A stretch of DNA of 64,000 nt from Saxidomus purpurata. Its lineage: Eukaryota; Mollusca; Bivalvia; Venerida; Veneridae. Location of the stretch: the NCBI GenBank assembly GCA_022818135.1, contig JAFMSR010000008.1, forward strand, positions 11,141,358 to 11,205,357, read 5' to 3'. Positions 24,001 to 34,987 of this stretch are shown one piece after another. The notes beneath the pieces were generated by a model. That model had not been told where the DNA came from, made no database searches, and saw only the letters and a list, made by a program, of their open reading frames with translations. Position 1 is the stretch's first letter. Each line of letters begins with the position of its first letter. The position numbers were made by a program, and so were the translations under genes.

Positions 24001-26057
24001 GATGGGTGTTGGTTTCGCCATTGGGATACGCTGTATTGGATATACGCATAAGAAGTTGCGACTTGTTGTAGTACTGATTCAGATAGAACTCGTTATGTTC
24101 CCGGGTACCGAAGGTGATCAGTGATACCCGGGTGTTGTTCTGTCCTATCTCGAACTGGTCCGTAAAATTGGATACAAACTGAAGTTGTTTGTTGAAGTTG
24201 CTTTGTCCTTCACTCCCAGACCCATCCAAACAGAAGATTATGTCTGCTGGCTTAAATGGACATGCTGAAATATGTCAAGAGTACGTGATGAGTTGTTGTA
24301 GATAACATATAATTGTGAAATTCCATTAGTGGTAAGGTAACGACAGCATTAACTTGTGACAAATAACAACAAAATGGAGAATCTTTCATTTTTGAATATT
24401 TGGTAATTGAAGGGGCATAACCTTTTTGGCTTGACCTGGTCCATGAGAAGAATATGCCCTATAAATGTACGAATCAGATTTGTTTGATAACATTAATACA
24501 ATTTATTTTATGTTTTTCGGTGGTTTATCGAAATATAACGGTGGATTATATCCTGATAAACTCACTGTTCACTCAGTGAAATTATCAAAATCTTCCGCCC
24601 GGATTAACATCAAAAAGTAAACCGAGCGTAAAGAATGTTGGAAACCATATGTCGATGACGTCGTTATAATGACGTCATAAATGTTTTGCTTTCTGATGAC
24701 GTTTCCCAAGATTTTCAACATTTTATTGAAACAAACTCAAAAAAATTTGTTGTTAAACATAAAATAAACAGAAAAATTGTTGGTATCGATGTCATATCAC
24801 GATAATTTCACCCGTGAACACCAAAAGTAGTTATTTTCACTCGTGTCTGCGCCACTTGTTAAAATATCACTTTTGGTGTCCACTCGGTGAAATTATATCG
24901 TGATCTTACATAGAAACCAACAATTATCCTCTATTTATTATATACCTACTCATGTTTATCTGAATTTTCTTTAGTATTTGTGCAGTAAAATACAACATCC
25001 CGTATCAAATTTTCCGTATCAGATGAATTTAGCCGTATCTTATCTGTCCACCGTGTAAGTTGTACACAAATGCATATTCATATCATATTCCTACACAAAA
25101 AGTTGAAAAATAGATCCACATTGCTGCAGTAAAATAAGTTTAGTTTTATTGTCGTCACATTTTTTTAATGTCACATTTGAAGACAAATGAATACAATGTC
25201 TTTTTCGCATTACATAAACCAGAAAGATGATTTACATTTTGCTTTACTTTTTATTACTGTTGTTTGTTTATACTCGAAAGACACAAGTGACGTCATTGAC
25301 GTCATATAAAACGTGACACGAAATAGCACGTTTGCTGATTTTACGCCATTAATGACACAAATTAACGTTTATATAAAATTTAACATGATTAAAGGTAAAA
25401 GGTATATAATAAAAGGTATATTATAACAGTCGGTTGATCTGCGTGTGTATTTTTCTCGTTGCCTGCAAAGATCAGGATCACACTCGAGGCTCCGCCTCTC
25501 GTGTGATCCGGAACTATACAGCCAACTCAAAAGATACGACGCCGCAGATCAACCGACTGTTATAATATTCCGTATTTATTAAACCTGGATTCCGACGAAT
25601 TTTGTAATGTTAATTGAGTCACTGTGGAGTCCCCATTATGAAGGAAACCAGTCATGATGTCTTTTAAAAAGGTCTGCGAGTGATCCCAGCATGTATTCGA
25701 AACCGCAACCTCTGTGTAGCACCGTACTGATTTAACAAAACATTGATATTAGAGGCATAAATAAGCTAAATATTTTGCTGGATCGTGGTAGTGCCACGGC
25801 GGCAGTTTCCTTAGGCAAGACACATATATTTTCACATTGTCCCTTTCAATTCTTCGAGGTTGACTCCATCTTGAGTGAGTCTCGAGAGTGATTAATCTAA
25901 GTTGTAAGAACTTGTTTCGCAATCGAGAATTAAAAAAAATGGTACACATCGAAGTCAAATAGTTGCTAAAATGTTGAATAAAATTACCTTTGTCAATTGC
26001 TTTCACATACGAAAATAAAGTGGTGAGAGTGAGTATGTAAATTACTTGTCCAGACAT
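15070..26057 (-). CDS. Gene I: secreted triple von Willebrand factor A-domain protein (complete, 10 exons)
   Basis: CDS exons in transcription order: 26057-25988, 24264-23998, 23847-23711, 23383-23224, 22567-22327, 20717-20565, 18078-18018, 17226-17133, 16186-16112, 15635-15070. They sum to 1824 nt (607 residues plus TGA) with all phases consistent and GT-AG introns. Residues 1-20 are a hydrophobic signal peptide ending VKA; A1 is about 24-211, A2 212-394, the Thr-rich linker 395-419 and A3 420-607. MIDAS residues are present in each domain: DGSGS, GETNT and LTDGRS in A1; DSSGS, GETMT and LTDGRS in A2; DSSDS, TNTSG and ITDGRS in A3. Each A domain begins AC and ends in a Cys (TACN, DKICS, DLACESG), a disulfide pattern known for VWA modules. 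Sequons include NFT, NNT, NVT and NHT. It is probably an extracellular adhesion or matrix protein; ligand unknown. The C-terminus has one residue (Thr) more than genes II and III. Confidence 0.88.
15994..16068. repeat. Triplicated 25-nt unit in a gene I intron
   Basis: Three identical head-to-tail copies of a 25-nt unit containing GCATGTGACTGAAACAGCC lie in the intron between the linker exon and the A3 exon of gene I, about 45 nt past the linker donor. Confidence 0.9.
18690..18990 (-). pseudogene. Fragment of a non-LTR retrotransposon reverse transcriptase (C-terminus) in a gene I intron
   Basis: Minus-strand translation gives HKSQYNLAPRYISDLLNF, NNHIYNLRSAYENNL, KNDWNNIPS, a stop, then IRNLPSLRSFK. 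The order LAPxYLxDL, YxLRS, WNxLPxxIRxxxSLxxFK is the usual C-terminal tail of LINE reverse transcriptases. It lies in the intron 18079-20564 of gene I, same strand. Confidence 0.75.
19014..19633 (-). pseudogene. Unassigned broken coding-like stretch with two hydrophobic segments
   Basis: Two minus-strand frames overlap by 22 nt. The upstream one (19633-19418) contains FLAVFAGILIMTLFVY. The downstream one (19439-19257) contains a second hydrophobic stretch ending SSILTCIGYTAF and, beyond one in-frame TGA, continues open to 19014. One frameshift plus one stop would join them. I recognise no family. It lies inside gene I intron 18079-20564. It could be a decayed membrane-protein insertion or chance. 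Confidence 0.25.
20098..20459. mobile_element. 362-bp non-autonomous TIR element, copy 1
   Basis: Inverted termini of about 35 nt: left TGACGGGTGTCACAGG then AAAGGGGC; right, reverse-complemented, TGACCAGCGACACGGG then AAAAGGGGC; both followed by TTCGGACA. A second copy is at 34409-34987 and an internal fragment at 58842-58990. No transposase. It lies within gene I intron 18079-20564. Confidence 0.8.
20786..21965. mobile_element. 1180-bp hAT-like non-autonomous transposon with 57-bp perfect TIRs and 8-bp TSD
   Basis: The first 57 nt (20786-20842, starting CAAAGGGGTCTGTAAC) are the exact reverse complement of the last 57 nt (21909-21965). Both ends are flanked by the direct repeat GATTCTTT (20778-20785 and 21966-21973). 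An 8-bp target duplication and CA-starting TIRs are hAT hallmarks (family knowledge). No transposase frame is visible inside. It sits in the gene I intron between the exons at 22327 and 20717, ending about 60 nt upstream of the 3' splice site. Confidence 0.85.
21505..21532. repeat. Short hairpin inside the hAT-like element
   Basis: AAAGTCAACAA pairs with TTGTTGACTTT across a 6-nt loop. Confidence 0.6.
24510..24930. mobile_element. Foldback-family element copy (gene I intron 1)
   Basis: Shares with 53445-54356, 37425-37840 and 33800-34060 the order: TTTATGTTTT terminus, TATCCTGATAAACTCACTGTT, GATGACGTCGTTATAATGAC, CTGATGACGTTTCCC, AAACAGAAAAATTGTTGGTA, then a roughly 160-nt palindrome around GTCTGCGCC with arms TCACTTTTGGTGTCCACTCG, and the end CCAACAATTATCCTCTAT. 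No coding capacity. Confidence 0.75.
25418..25566. mobile_element. 149-bp MITE with near-perfect 26-bp TIRs (gene I intron 1)
   Basis: ATATTATAACAGTCGGTTGA begins the left terminus, and the right terminus is its reverse complement over 26 nt. A second nested hairpin in the middle pairs GATCACAC with GTGTGATC around GAGGCTCCGCCTC. Confidence 0.85.
25779..25926 (+). mobile_element. tRNA-derived SINE, copy 4 (gene I intron 1)
   Basis: Plus-strand copy lacking most of the tRNA-like head. The body CTTCGAGGTTGACTCCATCT, TCTCGAGAG and the tail GTAAGAACTTGTTTCGCAAT match the family. It is antisense to gene I and ends about 60 nt from the exon 1 donor. Confidence 0.75.
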
Positions 26058-26105
26058 CGTTCACAAGGTAAGACGGTGATAAAGATCTATTTCAATATCA
26101 GAGGA

Positions 26106-26113
26106 CTTATATA
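26106..26113 (-). promoter_or_regulatory. TATA box of gene I
   Basis: TATATAAG on the minus strand lies 49-56 nt upstream of the gene I ATG (26057). This spacing would put the transcription start near 26080 and leave a 5' UTR of about 20-25 nt. Gene II has a TATA box at a similar distance, which supports both. The start site itself is inferred. Confidence 0.6.
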
Positions 26114-26518
26114 CCGATAAGGCTACTATCCATGACCTTATTACCTACCTAATTGCACTCAGACTGGCAATTTCTAAAAGGAACCTAGGTATCGTTTGAC
26201 GTCGGTCTTTGAACTGAAAGAACTTTAAGAGAATTTTGAAGTATAGTGAAATACGTTCTACCAACAGAACTTATTTTAGTAACTCGAGATTTTGAATGTT
26301 ATTTAATAATGAATCCCGTGTTTTTAAACGAATGTCGTTCCTTCACATTTGTATTCACATTAATGCAATGTGATTTTCACTGCACAAAATGAAAAAAGAC
26401 ACTGCAATTCCAACATTTTAAATGGTCAAACCATTTTATATCGGATATTCATGAAATAAAATCCGTGTTACGTATGAAATAAGTAAAGATACATTTTTAA
26501 ATAACACAAATATCGAAA

Positions 26519-26906
26519 TTAAAGGGGCACTCTCTATATCTAGCAGATTGTATCCTCCAAACATAGATTATGTGTTCATGATATGTTATGTGAACGTAAA
26601 ATGATAGTTAAATACAATTTCAAAGAAGAATCTATGGCGAAACATGCCTCATTTTACCACAATTAATAAATGTAGAGGCCTTCTGTAATAAATCGCATCC
26701 ACCAATTAATTGTACAACAACAACTCTACATAGATTATTGAATGGTTTACGGTACTGCAACGTATTTTAAAACGCTGATTTTATCGATAATGACTGGAAT
26801 GCATAGCTGAAACTTTTAGGTTAAGTTATAATATTTCCAAAGATTTTATTATTATGTTTTTGGGTTATTTAGTTTGACGTCAGTTATAGAGTATGTCCCT
26901 TTAAAA
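26519..26906. mobile_element. MITE family A, copy 1
   Basis: Starts TTAAAGGGGCACTCTCTATA and ends GAGTATGTCCCTTTAAAA, imperfect inverted termini. The interior (TCTAGCAGATT, GAATGGTTTACGGTACTGCA, GATTTTATCGATAATGAC) is shared with the copies at 48961 and 49296. Confidence 0.8.
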
Positions 26907-29900
26907 TTCCAGTACTTTTAATATAATTTATATTAAAGGTCACAACAAGAAATGCTGAAGGGCAAAGGGTCAAGGCCGCCACGATAGCCTTAGGACAGAG
27001 CATCTCCTACCAAATATATACAAGTCAAATGTTTGAACGCCTCCAAATGGAGTGGGGGTTGCGATAATTAGTAATGTTGGATTTAATGTATATTGATTAA
27101 CCAAACCTAATCTTTTTGCACTCTAATGTTGTATATGGCTGACCATTTGTTAATGTTTAATGCTAAAAAAGATGATTCTAAGTCTATAGGCATTGTTTCC
27201 TCTGTATGGAAATTGGCTGCTGACACATTATGCTTTTTTGATTAAGGGAATGGAATTTGATACCGATCAAGGTATGTTTTAAAATCTGAACGAACAACAT
27301 TTTCCATATCGAGGGAAGTAATCGAAAAAGTTCCAAGTCCAAGACAGAGAAGCAGATAGAGCTTTGTTGCTCCTCGATATAAACATCACTTTATATATTC
27401 TTATGCCTTATTGATGTAACATAGAAGGCTTTTCATATAGCAAACTTCAACGTACAGTTCACGTACGGAAAAAATTATTTCGGATTTTTTAAAAATTAAT
27501 TCGAACCCACGCTTGAAACTACATGTTTCATTGGTCAATTACACTGTCGTAACAGAGTCGTTACTAAAAATAGCTTAATACTCAAATCATTTAAATAATA
27601 TTTTTTTTTTTATTTTCCTAAGTCTAGAATTCTAACATATAAATTTGCTTCAATTTATATTATTATTGTACGAAAGAAAAATTATTTCGAAAAAAAAAAG
27701 CTTTATTTGAACCAACGCTTGAAACTACCGTCCTTACTTAAAATAATTTCCATCCAATAGCCATTCGTTTTAAATCGTTGTCGTCCAGCGTCCTTACTTA
27801 AAATAACTTCGTAGTCATTCGTTTAAAATCGGCTATTACCGTAAAATTTAGACTGGTTCGCGATCTCAAATCAAAAGACCGCTTGTTACAAAAGAACACA
27901 CTGTGAAATCAGTCTACAGTCTAAAAGTAGTTACGTCACCCCATGGAAATTTTACTTACTGCATTCCAATATACACGCCGTCTCCAGGGCGGCGTGTAAT
28001 AAATATATATGGGAAGATCCTGCTTTTGCGAAAAAGGTAGGTAAATATAACTGGATACACTATCTCAAAGCAGCATCGTGTCGTTAAATAAGACGTTATT
28101 ATCTTTTATCATTTTGTTTAAGTAATCATTCTCATTCTTTTTGTCATTATTCTTATTGATTGTTTCAACATTCATATTGCAAAGTTTGCAACTTTTGTTC
28201 TATAATATTTCTAAATATTTGTTGCATATTATTTCATTTCATAATGTACGCTACACTGACAGTCAAGAGTTATGGTCTAAGCAACTACTATGTACATTGT
28301 CTGTAGTGATAACAAAGTATACATCTTACATTTAAAACTATGTTTTAATGTGAATTCAGATTTTATCAAAATAGCTATGTTTCCAAGACGACTGCCATGC
28401 ATTATCAATTTAGTAAGTCTGTTTAATTTGCTTATATTTTGCATAAATGCACTGGGTTGACTTATTTCATAATGAACATAGAATTGAACTGGTCACCGGC
28501 TAGATCTATAGGCGAAGGGTCTAAATGCTAAAACTGCCCAAATTTTCCTGCCTTTTCCTGTTTTAAGACCTTACTATTTTTTATCCTCGATAAAATCTCT
28601 TATCAGTGTTGCTAATTGTATGAGAACTCTCTTTAAAATCAAAGCGCTGGAGCGCTGAAGGCCTGGGGGCTATAGGTTAACTCCCCGAAAAACAACTTTT
28701 GACCTACGTGTTTTGCGCTGAACCTTACATAAAGCGCGGGTCGAAATGTGCAGAGGACGAAATTCAATATATGACACAGAATGAATGATTCACAAATATA
28801 TGGGTGGCAGGGAAGTTTGTTTCATTATAAAACGTACGTTATATGAAAAATAATCACCTAGTCAACATTATAAATTGTTTAAGCCAATAAAAATAATTCG
28901 ATCTGCGCTTTGTTATGATCTGATGATGTGGATCGAAAATTATTGTGTACCAATGACAAGACCTTGAAACAGAAATAAACAAAAGCAATACCAGCAATGA
29001 AATATAAATACAGTACTGTACAATGTTATAACAGAGAAAACCAAAAATGATTCTGGGTTACCTTGTAGTTGTAATCAGTGAAACCGTTCACTGGGCCTCG
29101 ACATGCAGCGTCCTCGATAAATGGCGGGTGAATTTGATCGCGTTAGTTCCTTCTCGGGAATGTACGTAAATTATATCTTTTTTTAGAGACATTTATTTTT
29201 ATGTAAATATATATGTTATCGTTCGTAAATAACAAAGTTGTCAATGAAATAACATCGGAAATTTGAAAATCAAACTACAAACTCTTATATCGAGCTTCGT
29301 ACGTTTTCGTAAATTTCCGTAAATATCCGTACTTTTCCGTGATATGCATATGATTATCTTCCGTAATCAGCTAACAGCGCATTGATTTCTAAAACAGAAA
29401 AAAATGTGTAATGCAGCCCGTAAGCTATATACCTTCCTGCAGTCGTTTGAAGTTTTATGTACTATTTTTATTTGTAACATGTTCTTATTATATGCGGCAT
29501 TCAAACAGAAGATTGATCTGGTCTGTCTTGCACTACTTTCGCATAGCGCATGTTTACAGTTGTTATTCGCACATAGCACGGCTAAAATTCTTGCAGGGTT
29601 TGAAATGTGGTATACTAACTTAGGCCTTGGGGACTTTCAGTCCCCAGGCCAAAAACCAACACTTAAATGCTTTATGATACAATTTATTTGAAGTTTTCTT
29701 TGATAGAAGATTGCAGAGTAAGGCACTGAATGTGATATCGACAAAGCCAGCAGAACTGCAAAAGTGCAGACCTACTAGCAGGCAGGATACGTATTTTCAT
29801 GTCAGTGTTTGCCTCAGTCGGCATGTATGACAGTCTTGATCTAAATTGATGAAGCTTTCGAAAGTGGTGATGATAAACTTTAAGGAATTATCAAAATGAG

Positions 29901-30663
29901 CTTGCAGTTCAGTAATTTACCAAATCGTTAAGTTACCCTGCAGCGAACAGTTAAGAAATCTTTTCATTTTTTTTGTTCCTTTGATTTCAAAGACTTAAGA
30001 TGTCTCCACTTTTTCAGTTCTAGAATGATTCAGTCCCCCACAAACTGTTTATAGCCTCAGTCAGTAATTCAATACCCTTGTCTCGACTTTTTACTCAACT
30101 TTTTCTTCACAGCCATTACATAAAATCAGGCATTACTGGACTTATTATATTTTGGAAATAATTAAAAGGATTTCTCTGAAACCTTCACTAAATACCATTG
30201 AGCTGTTGCATAAAGATAGTCTACAGTTGCCTTTTTAAAAAAAGATTTTTCCAAAGTCTTTAACCGTCAAGCAACGAGCAAGACATAATTATATGAATGC
30301 AATCTAAATGTGAAAATGGTCAGAATTGTGACAATCTCAAACATCAACTCGACTGTGAGATAAGTGCACCCTATATAAAATCGTTCCAACTGTTTCTCAC
30401 ATTTGTCGAAGGTTTTTATATATGGGTAAATTATTTCACATTTTTTACCATTTTCACATTTAAGGGTCCTACACATATCACACAGATACTGTTTTCAACC
30501 AAGTAGTTTTCAGTACGGAAGCTCAGATCAAATAAACCATATATTGGCCCATTCTGATTGTCTTACCCCACTATGTTAGCTAATATTGCTAATTTTGCTA
30601 CCAATCTGAATATATGACACCCAATGTCAATAATTTCTGTGGTAACTGTTTTGCTGGGGGGAA
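26907..30663. other. Intergenic DNA upstream of gene I: minor repeats only
   Basis: No exon is recognised. At 27700-27815 a roughly 65-nt segment containing GTCCTTACTTAAAATAA is directly duplicated. At 29624-29653 there is a strong hairpin (GGCCTTGGGGACT with AGTCCCCAGGCC). A stretch near 28195-28260 resembles 33000-33060, so it is a dispersed repeat. Confidence 0.45.
29624..29653. repeat. GC-rich hairpin
   Basis: GGCCTTGGGGACT and AGTCCCCAGGCC pair across a 3-5 nt loop in otherwise AT-rich intergenic DNA. Confidence 0.65.
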
Positions 30664-30825
30664 GAAACATGACCTTGAAACACACACGTCTACCAAGTAA
30701 GTGTGGTATGTATCAGGAGATTTCAAAACAGTTTACTGAATTGCCATAATCCAGAGGTATATTCTAGAGGGGTTTGCTGTGGGGGGGGGGGGGGGGGGGG
30801 GGGGGAAAAAAAAAAAAAAAAAAGT

Positions 30826-30856
<31 letters not shown>

Positions 30857-30883
30857 GTTTGTTTTTTTTTTTAAAAATTTTTA

Positions 30884-30956
<73 letters not shown>

Positions 30957-30993
30957 GAAAAGAAGGGGGGTTTTTTAAAGAGAAAAGGGGGGG

Positions 30994-31025
<32 letters not shown>

Positions 31026-31089
31026 TTTTGGGTTTTTTTTTTTGTGGGGGGGGAAAAAAAAAAATTTTTTTTTTTTTTATTTTTTTAAA

Positions 31090-31120
<31 letters not shown>

Positions 31121-31662
31121 GGGGGGGGGTTTATATTTTTTTTTAATGATTTTTGGGGAAACTGTTTTGGTGGGGATAGCTTCAGTTTAAAAAACCCAAG
31201 AGAGATAATAAATACACACATTCAACATTTTAATGCTCATATTCGTTTGCAGCCAAATATGACAATACAAGACCTATGTCTTATAAGTTTATCACTTTCA
31301 TTAAAATGTCATTTCACTATGTAACTTATCAATTTCCCGGATGTCTGACACTAGTTTTAGGAGATACATATATAAACAAAACTGTTTCATTGCATTAAAA
31401 CACAGTTCATAGTGAAGATGTTCATTTGTGGAGCAGAATATCATTTTGTTGACTGTTTCAAGTTTGACTGGATGTGGTCCATATAATGCTTTTTATGGTA
31501 GAAAACAACTATTAAGGTAAAGACTGATGGCGCAGCTGATCTGCAACACCAGGCAGGTCTTAAAAAAGTAGGCAAACCTTTCAAACTATAGTTTATCTTA
31601 TCTGTCTCGAAGATACCACACATACTTGGTAGACTTGTGTGTTTCAAGGTCATGTTTCTCAC
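30664..31662. repeat. Inverted repeat (about 45 bp arms) bracketing a homopolymer tract
   Basis: The left arm begins AGAAACATGACCTTGAAACA at 30664 and runs to GTGTGG. The right arm (near 31616-31662) is its reverse complement with only a few mismatches. Between the arms are the homopolymer tract and some unique DNA. Confidence 0.7.
30781..31135. other. Homopolymer-corrupted sequence, probable assembly or polishing artefact
   Basis: Consists almost only of long G, A and T runs: 25 G (30781-30805), 18 A, 30 G (30826-30855) and a T run of 48 ending 30935, with further G, A and T runs to 31135. Such composition is not normal for the locus. It probably masks a low-complexity or G-rich repeat that sequencing could not read. 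Confidence 0.85.
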
Positions 31663-33799
31663 AAGTACATGTATAAGGAAAGTTAAGCTTCTTTATAATG
31701 CGTAACAAGTGACAAATATCACTTTCGTGTTGCATATAATGATTTGTCTTTGTAAGTCACTTCCTAAAAATGTTGTTTGACAGCACTGCATAAAAGTTAC
31801 ATATGTCTTTGTCTAGCAAATTAATTAGTTATTTGAATTTGCAAAGATTGAAGATCAAAAACCTGTACTTTGTTTTCTAATGAACTACTTTGTGTGTAAG
31901 TGTACTATTTAGCTGCACATGCAACTGTATCAGAGCTGGTGATAGTTCATCTAAAATGTCTAAAGTATGTTTATACAGGAATATATGTTGTACTTGAAAA
32001 GTGCTAATAGCAGATCAAAGCATAAATGTCTGGAATTCCTAACTGGTTAAAACAAGAAGCAACTGCATTTTTCCTATATCTAGCTGTCAATTAACATCCT
32101 GTCAATACGATGCATTTGATATCACTATATACATAGTATTTGCTTTGAAAAAGCATTAAAAATGTTCTGTTGATCTTTTAGAATTATATGAATCAAAATA
32201 TATGTGGGTTCATTAGTTAAGGCTCAATCCATGATTCTTAAATTTCAAAGACAATATAGAAGTAAGAAACTAACAATGAAGGTTGTCTTAAAGGCATATT
32301 TTACTTTAGAATATTTGCTTAGGCAACCAAGATCTCTGAAAAAAAAACATAACAATAAAATGAAAATACTTTTTCGATGAATGTAGTGGTAAATGGGGTA
32401 ATTAACAAGGTTTTCCAACTTACTGCACATGCCGAATGATTATTAAAATACAATGAAAAACATCACTATTTAGAAAGACTTTAAAATGATCTTGAACTTG
32501 ACAATGGAGTGACTAGACATTAAAAACTTTGAACTTATACTGCCACACTTTAACATTAAATTACCATTGAACGATGAATTTAAGGTAGCCATAATGATCA
32601 AGTGGTAAAATGTAGTGGTTTTCATTAAAATATGAATAGATTTACTCTTGGATAAAGTTTTTAATGCGATATTATCATTCAAAGTGACCGTCATAATTTT
32701 AAATAAATTGTTAATCAGTGATTTATACTTCTTGAATAATAAACATTGCCATAGTTATAACAGAAAATAACGATCTGTATAACAATTTAATTCACATCGA
32801 ATATAGAAGAAATCTGTAAACATATTTTTTGACTATTCTAGTCAAAAATAAAAATCTTAATTTGTATTTGCCAAATAACAGAAAGAACTTGGTAAAACTT
32901 ATTTCTTATATGTTTTTAAAGCATCCACTGTGTTTTGAGCATCATTCTTAACTATAAACCAACGTCACCATTTTGAAGTGTAATATAAGTTATAACTTTA
33001 AACGTATATCTAAATATTTGATGTATATTGTTTCATTTTATAATGTACACTATACTGACATTCAATATAAACTACTCCAATGTCAGTTCAAGTTTATGAT
33101 ACGAAAAAATGAATCCCAAATTAGTATATTTCTTTTATATTTCTCTTGTTTTAGAAGGCTGTTTTTGGTAACTAAGAGCTGAATGCATGTTTTCCATGTT
33201 GTCCTATTTGAACATCAACTCATTATTTCTGCAGCAAAATTTCATTGGAGCAATCTTGGAAAGCATATAATTATAAAAAGAAGTTGCTTCCATAAAGTAT
33301 GAGTACTATTTAAATCAAATAACTTTATAAACTGAAAGAAAATAATTTGGCAATTCTACTATCACTTTTAAAGTCAAATTAAAGATTCAAGGTTTTTCTG
33401 TAAATAAAAAAAAGATACAAAATGTAAAAAAAAAATACAGAAGAAATGCCAATTTTGGTGGATTTTTTTTGCATTTTAGCCTTGAAATGACCTTGGCACT
33501 GACCTTGAAGTGACCAATAAAGAATGTCAATTTAGTGCACATTATCAATTTGCTAATATCCAGCAAACTTAAATTACTAATATGGTCTATATAATGATGG
33601 TCTCATTTGAAAATTATAATATGATATGGCAACTGCAATTAATAGAAACATGAACTGACAAAAAACGTAGTTGCTTAGATAGATTTATTTCGATATGTAT
33701 GCATTATGTACGACGCTTGTACAAAATATGAGTACTTATTATAAATAAAATAACATTGGACTGAAAGAAATAGCAATTAGCAATATTGCTATTACAAAG
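31663..33799. other. Intergenic AT-rich DNA, nothing coding recognised
   Basis: Only weak repeat edges: a TGACCTTGGCACTGACCTTG motif near 33490, and a segment near 33000-33060 similar to 28195-28260. Confidence 0.35.
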
Positions 33800-34060
33800 A
33801 GGATAATTTCACTCGTGATCAAAATCTACTTTTGCTGAGTTTGTTTCAATAAAATGTCGAAAATCATGAGAAGCGGCATCAAAAGCCATAGCACACGTGA
33901 CTGCGTATTAACGTCGTCATCGGCTTTCACGTTACGCTCAGTATACTTTTTGAGGTTTATCCGGGTAAATAATTTAATAATTACACTGAAAGAACAGTGA
34001 GTTTATCGGGATCCACCGTTATATTTTGATGAACCACCGAAAAACATAAAATAACTTTAA
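33800..34060. mobile_element. Foldback-family element, deleted inverted-orientation copy
   Basis: Reads in reverse relative to the copy at 24510: TTTGCTGAGTTTGTTTCAAT, AACGTCGTCATCG, CGTTACGCTCAGTATACTTT, ACAGTGAGTTTATCGGGAT, then GAAAAACATAAAATAA. The palindromic GTGCCCACTCGG part is missing. Confidence 0.65.
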
Positions 34061-34408
34061 TTAAAACCAAGTTGAATATTAATTTATGCCAGCAGTACCA
34101 TATACTACAAACTTTGCCGAACATTTAATATAGAAGAGCATTTGTCATATTTTCGTGACCACATTCCCCTTAAATATGCGACTTTTTATCATTTGTAACC
34201 CTACTAAACAGTGAACCTCTCGTCTTTCTCAGTGACGTATTTTATCATTGGACTTGATCACTGCAGGTGTCGGTTTACCAGTACAATGTTGGCCAAAACT
34301 GAATACAGCAAACCATCTGAAAACTGTGGGATATGACATTCGTTCATACCTATAATGTCACATACTTCAATATAGATACACAAAATGTATTTGGCTTTTA
34401 AGCCCAGT

Positions 34409-34987
34409 TGACCGGCGTCACGGGAAAAGGGGCCTTCATATATTAGTTGTTTCATTATTCGACAAGACTTGATTGAAAACAACATAAAATTGTCATTTTT
34501 GTAACCTACTTTAAAAAAACCCAACTATGGTGAAAACTGATTGCCAATGTATTATCAAGAACAGAAACATCACTTTTATTCTAATACCCTCCAAGACCAT
34601 TGCCATGGCAACGGCGATTCTAAATGATTGACTTTCTTACTTTTGCAATACCCTTTATAAAAAGCATATCGTGGAATGCGGAAATGAAAAATATTTCAAC
34701 AGATATGATATACAATGTATATCGAAAGGGTATATAATTTTGCAACTGAAACGACATGATGCTATTAGAGAATGGTTACTTCAACAATGTATTGCCCATG
34801 TAAACTGAAAGAATCTTGGCGTCAGTGTGGAACGTGACGTCATTTTTAGAGATAACAATGACACCATAGTATACGTTTTCAGAATGTGGTAATTTGTATC
34901 TACTGGACGTAGGTAACTAAAATTTTTGCATATTGTTTCTAGTTTTCAGGTATTTTGTCTGAAGACCCATTTTCCATGTCGCGGTCA
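34409..34987. mobile_element. 579-bp non-autonomous TIR element, copy 2
   Basis: Begins TGACCGGCGTCACGGGAAAA and ends in its imperfect inverse (GACCCATTTTCCATGTCGCG then GTCA). The interior matches copy 1 at 20098 (CCATTGCCATGGCAACGGCG; ATCTACTGGACGTAGGTAAC). An extra 200 nt or so in the middle explains the greater length. Confidence 0.75.

Noticed and set aside
30703..31324. Poly-Gly/Phe/Lys/Pro frames on both strands
   Set aside because: Translation of homopolymer runs, most likely sequencing artefact.
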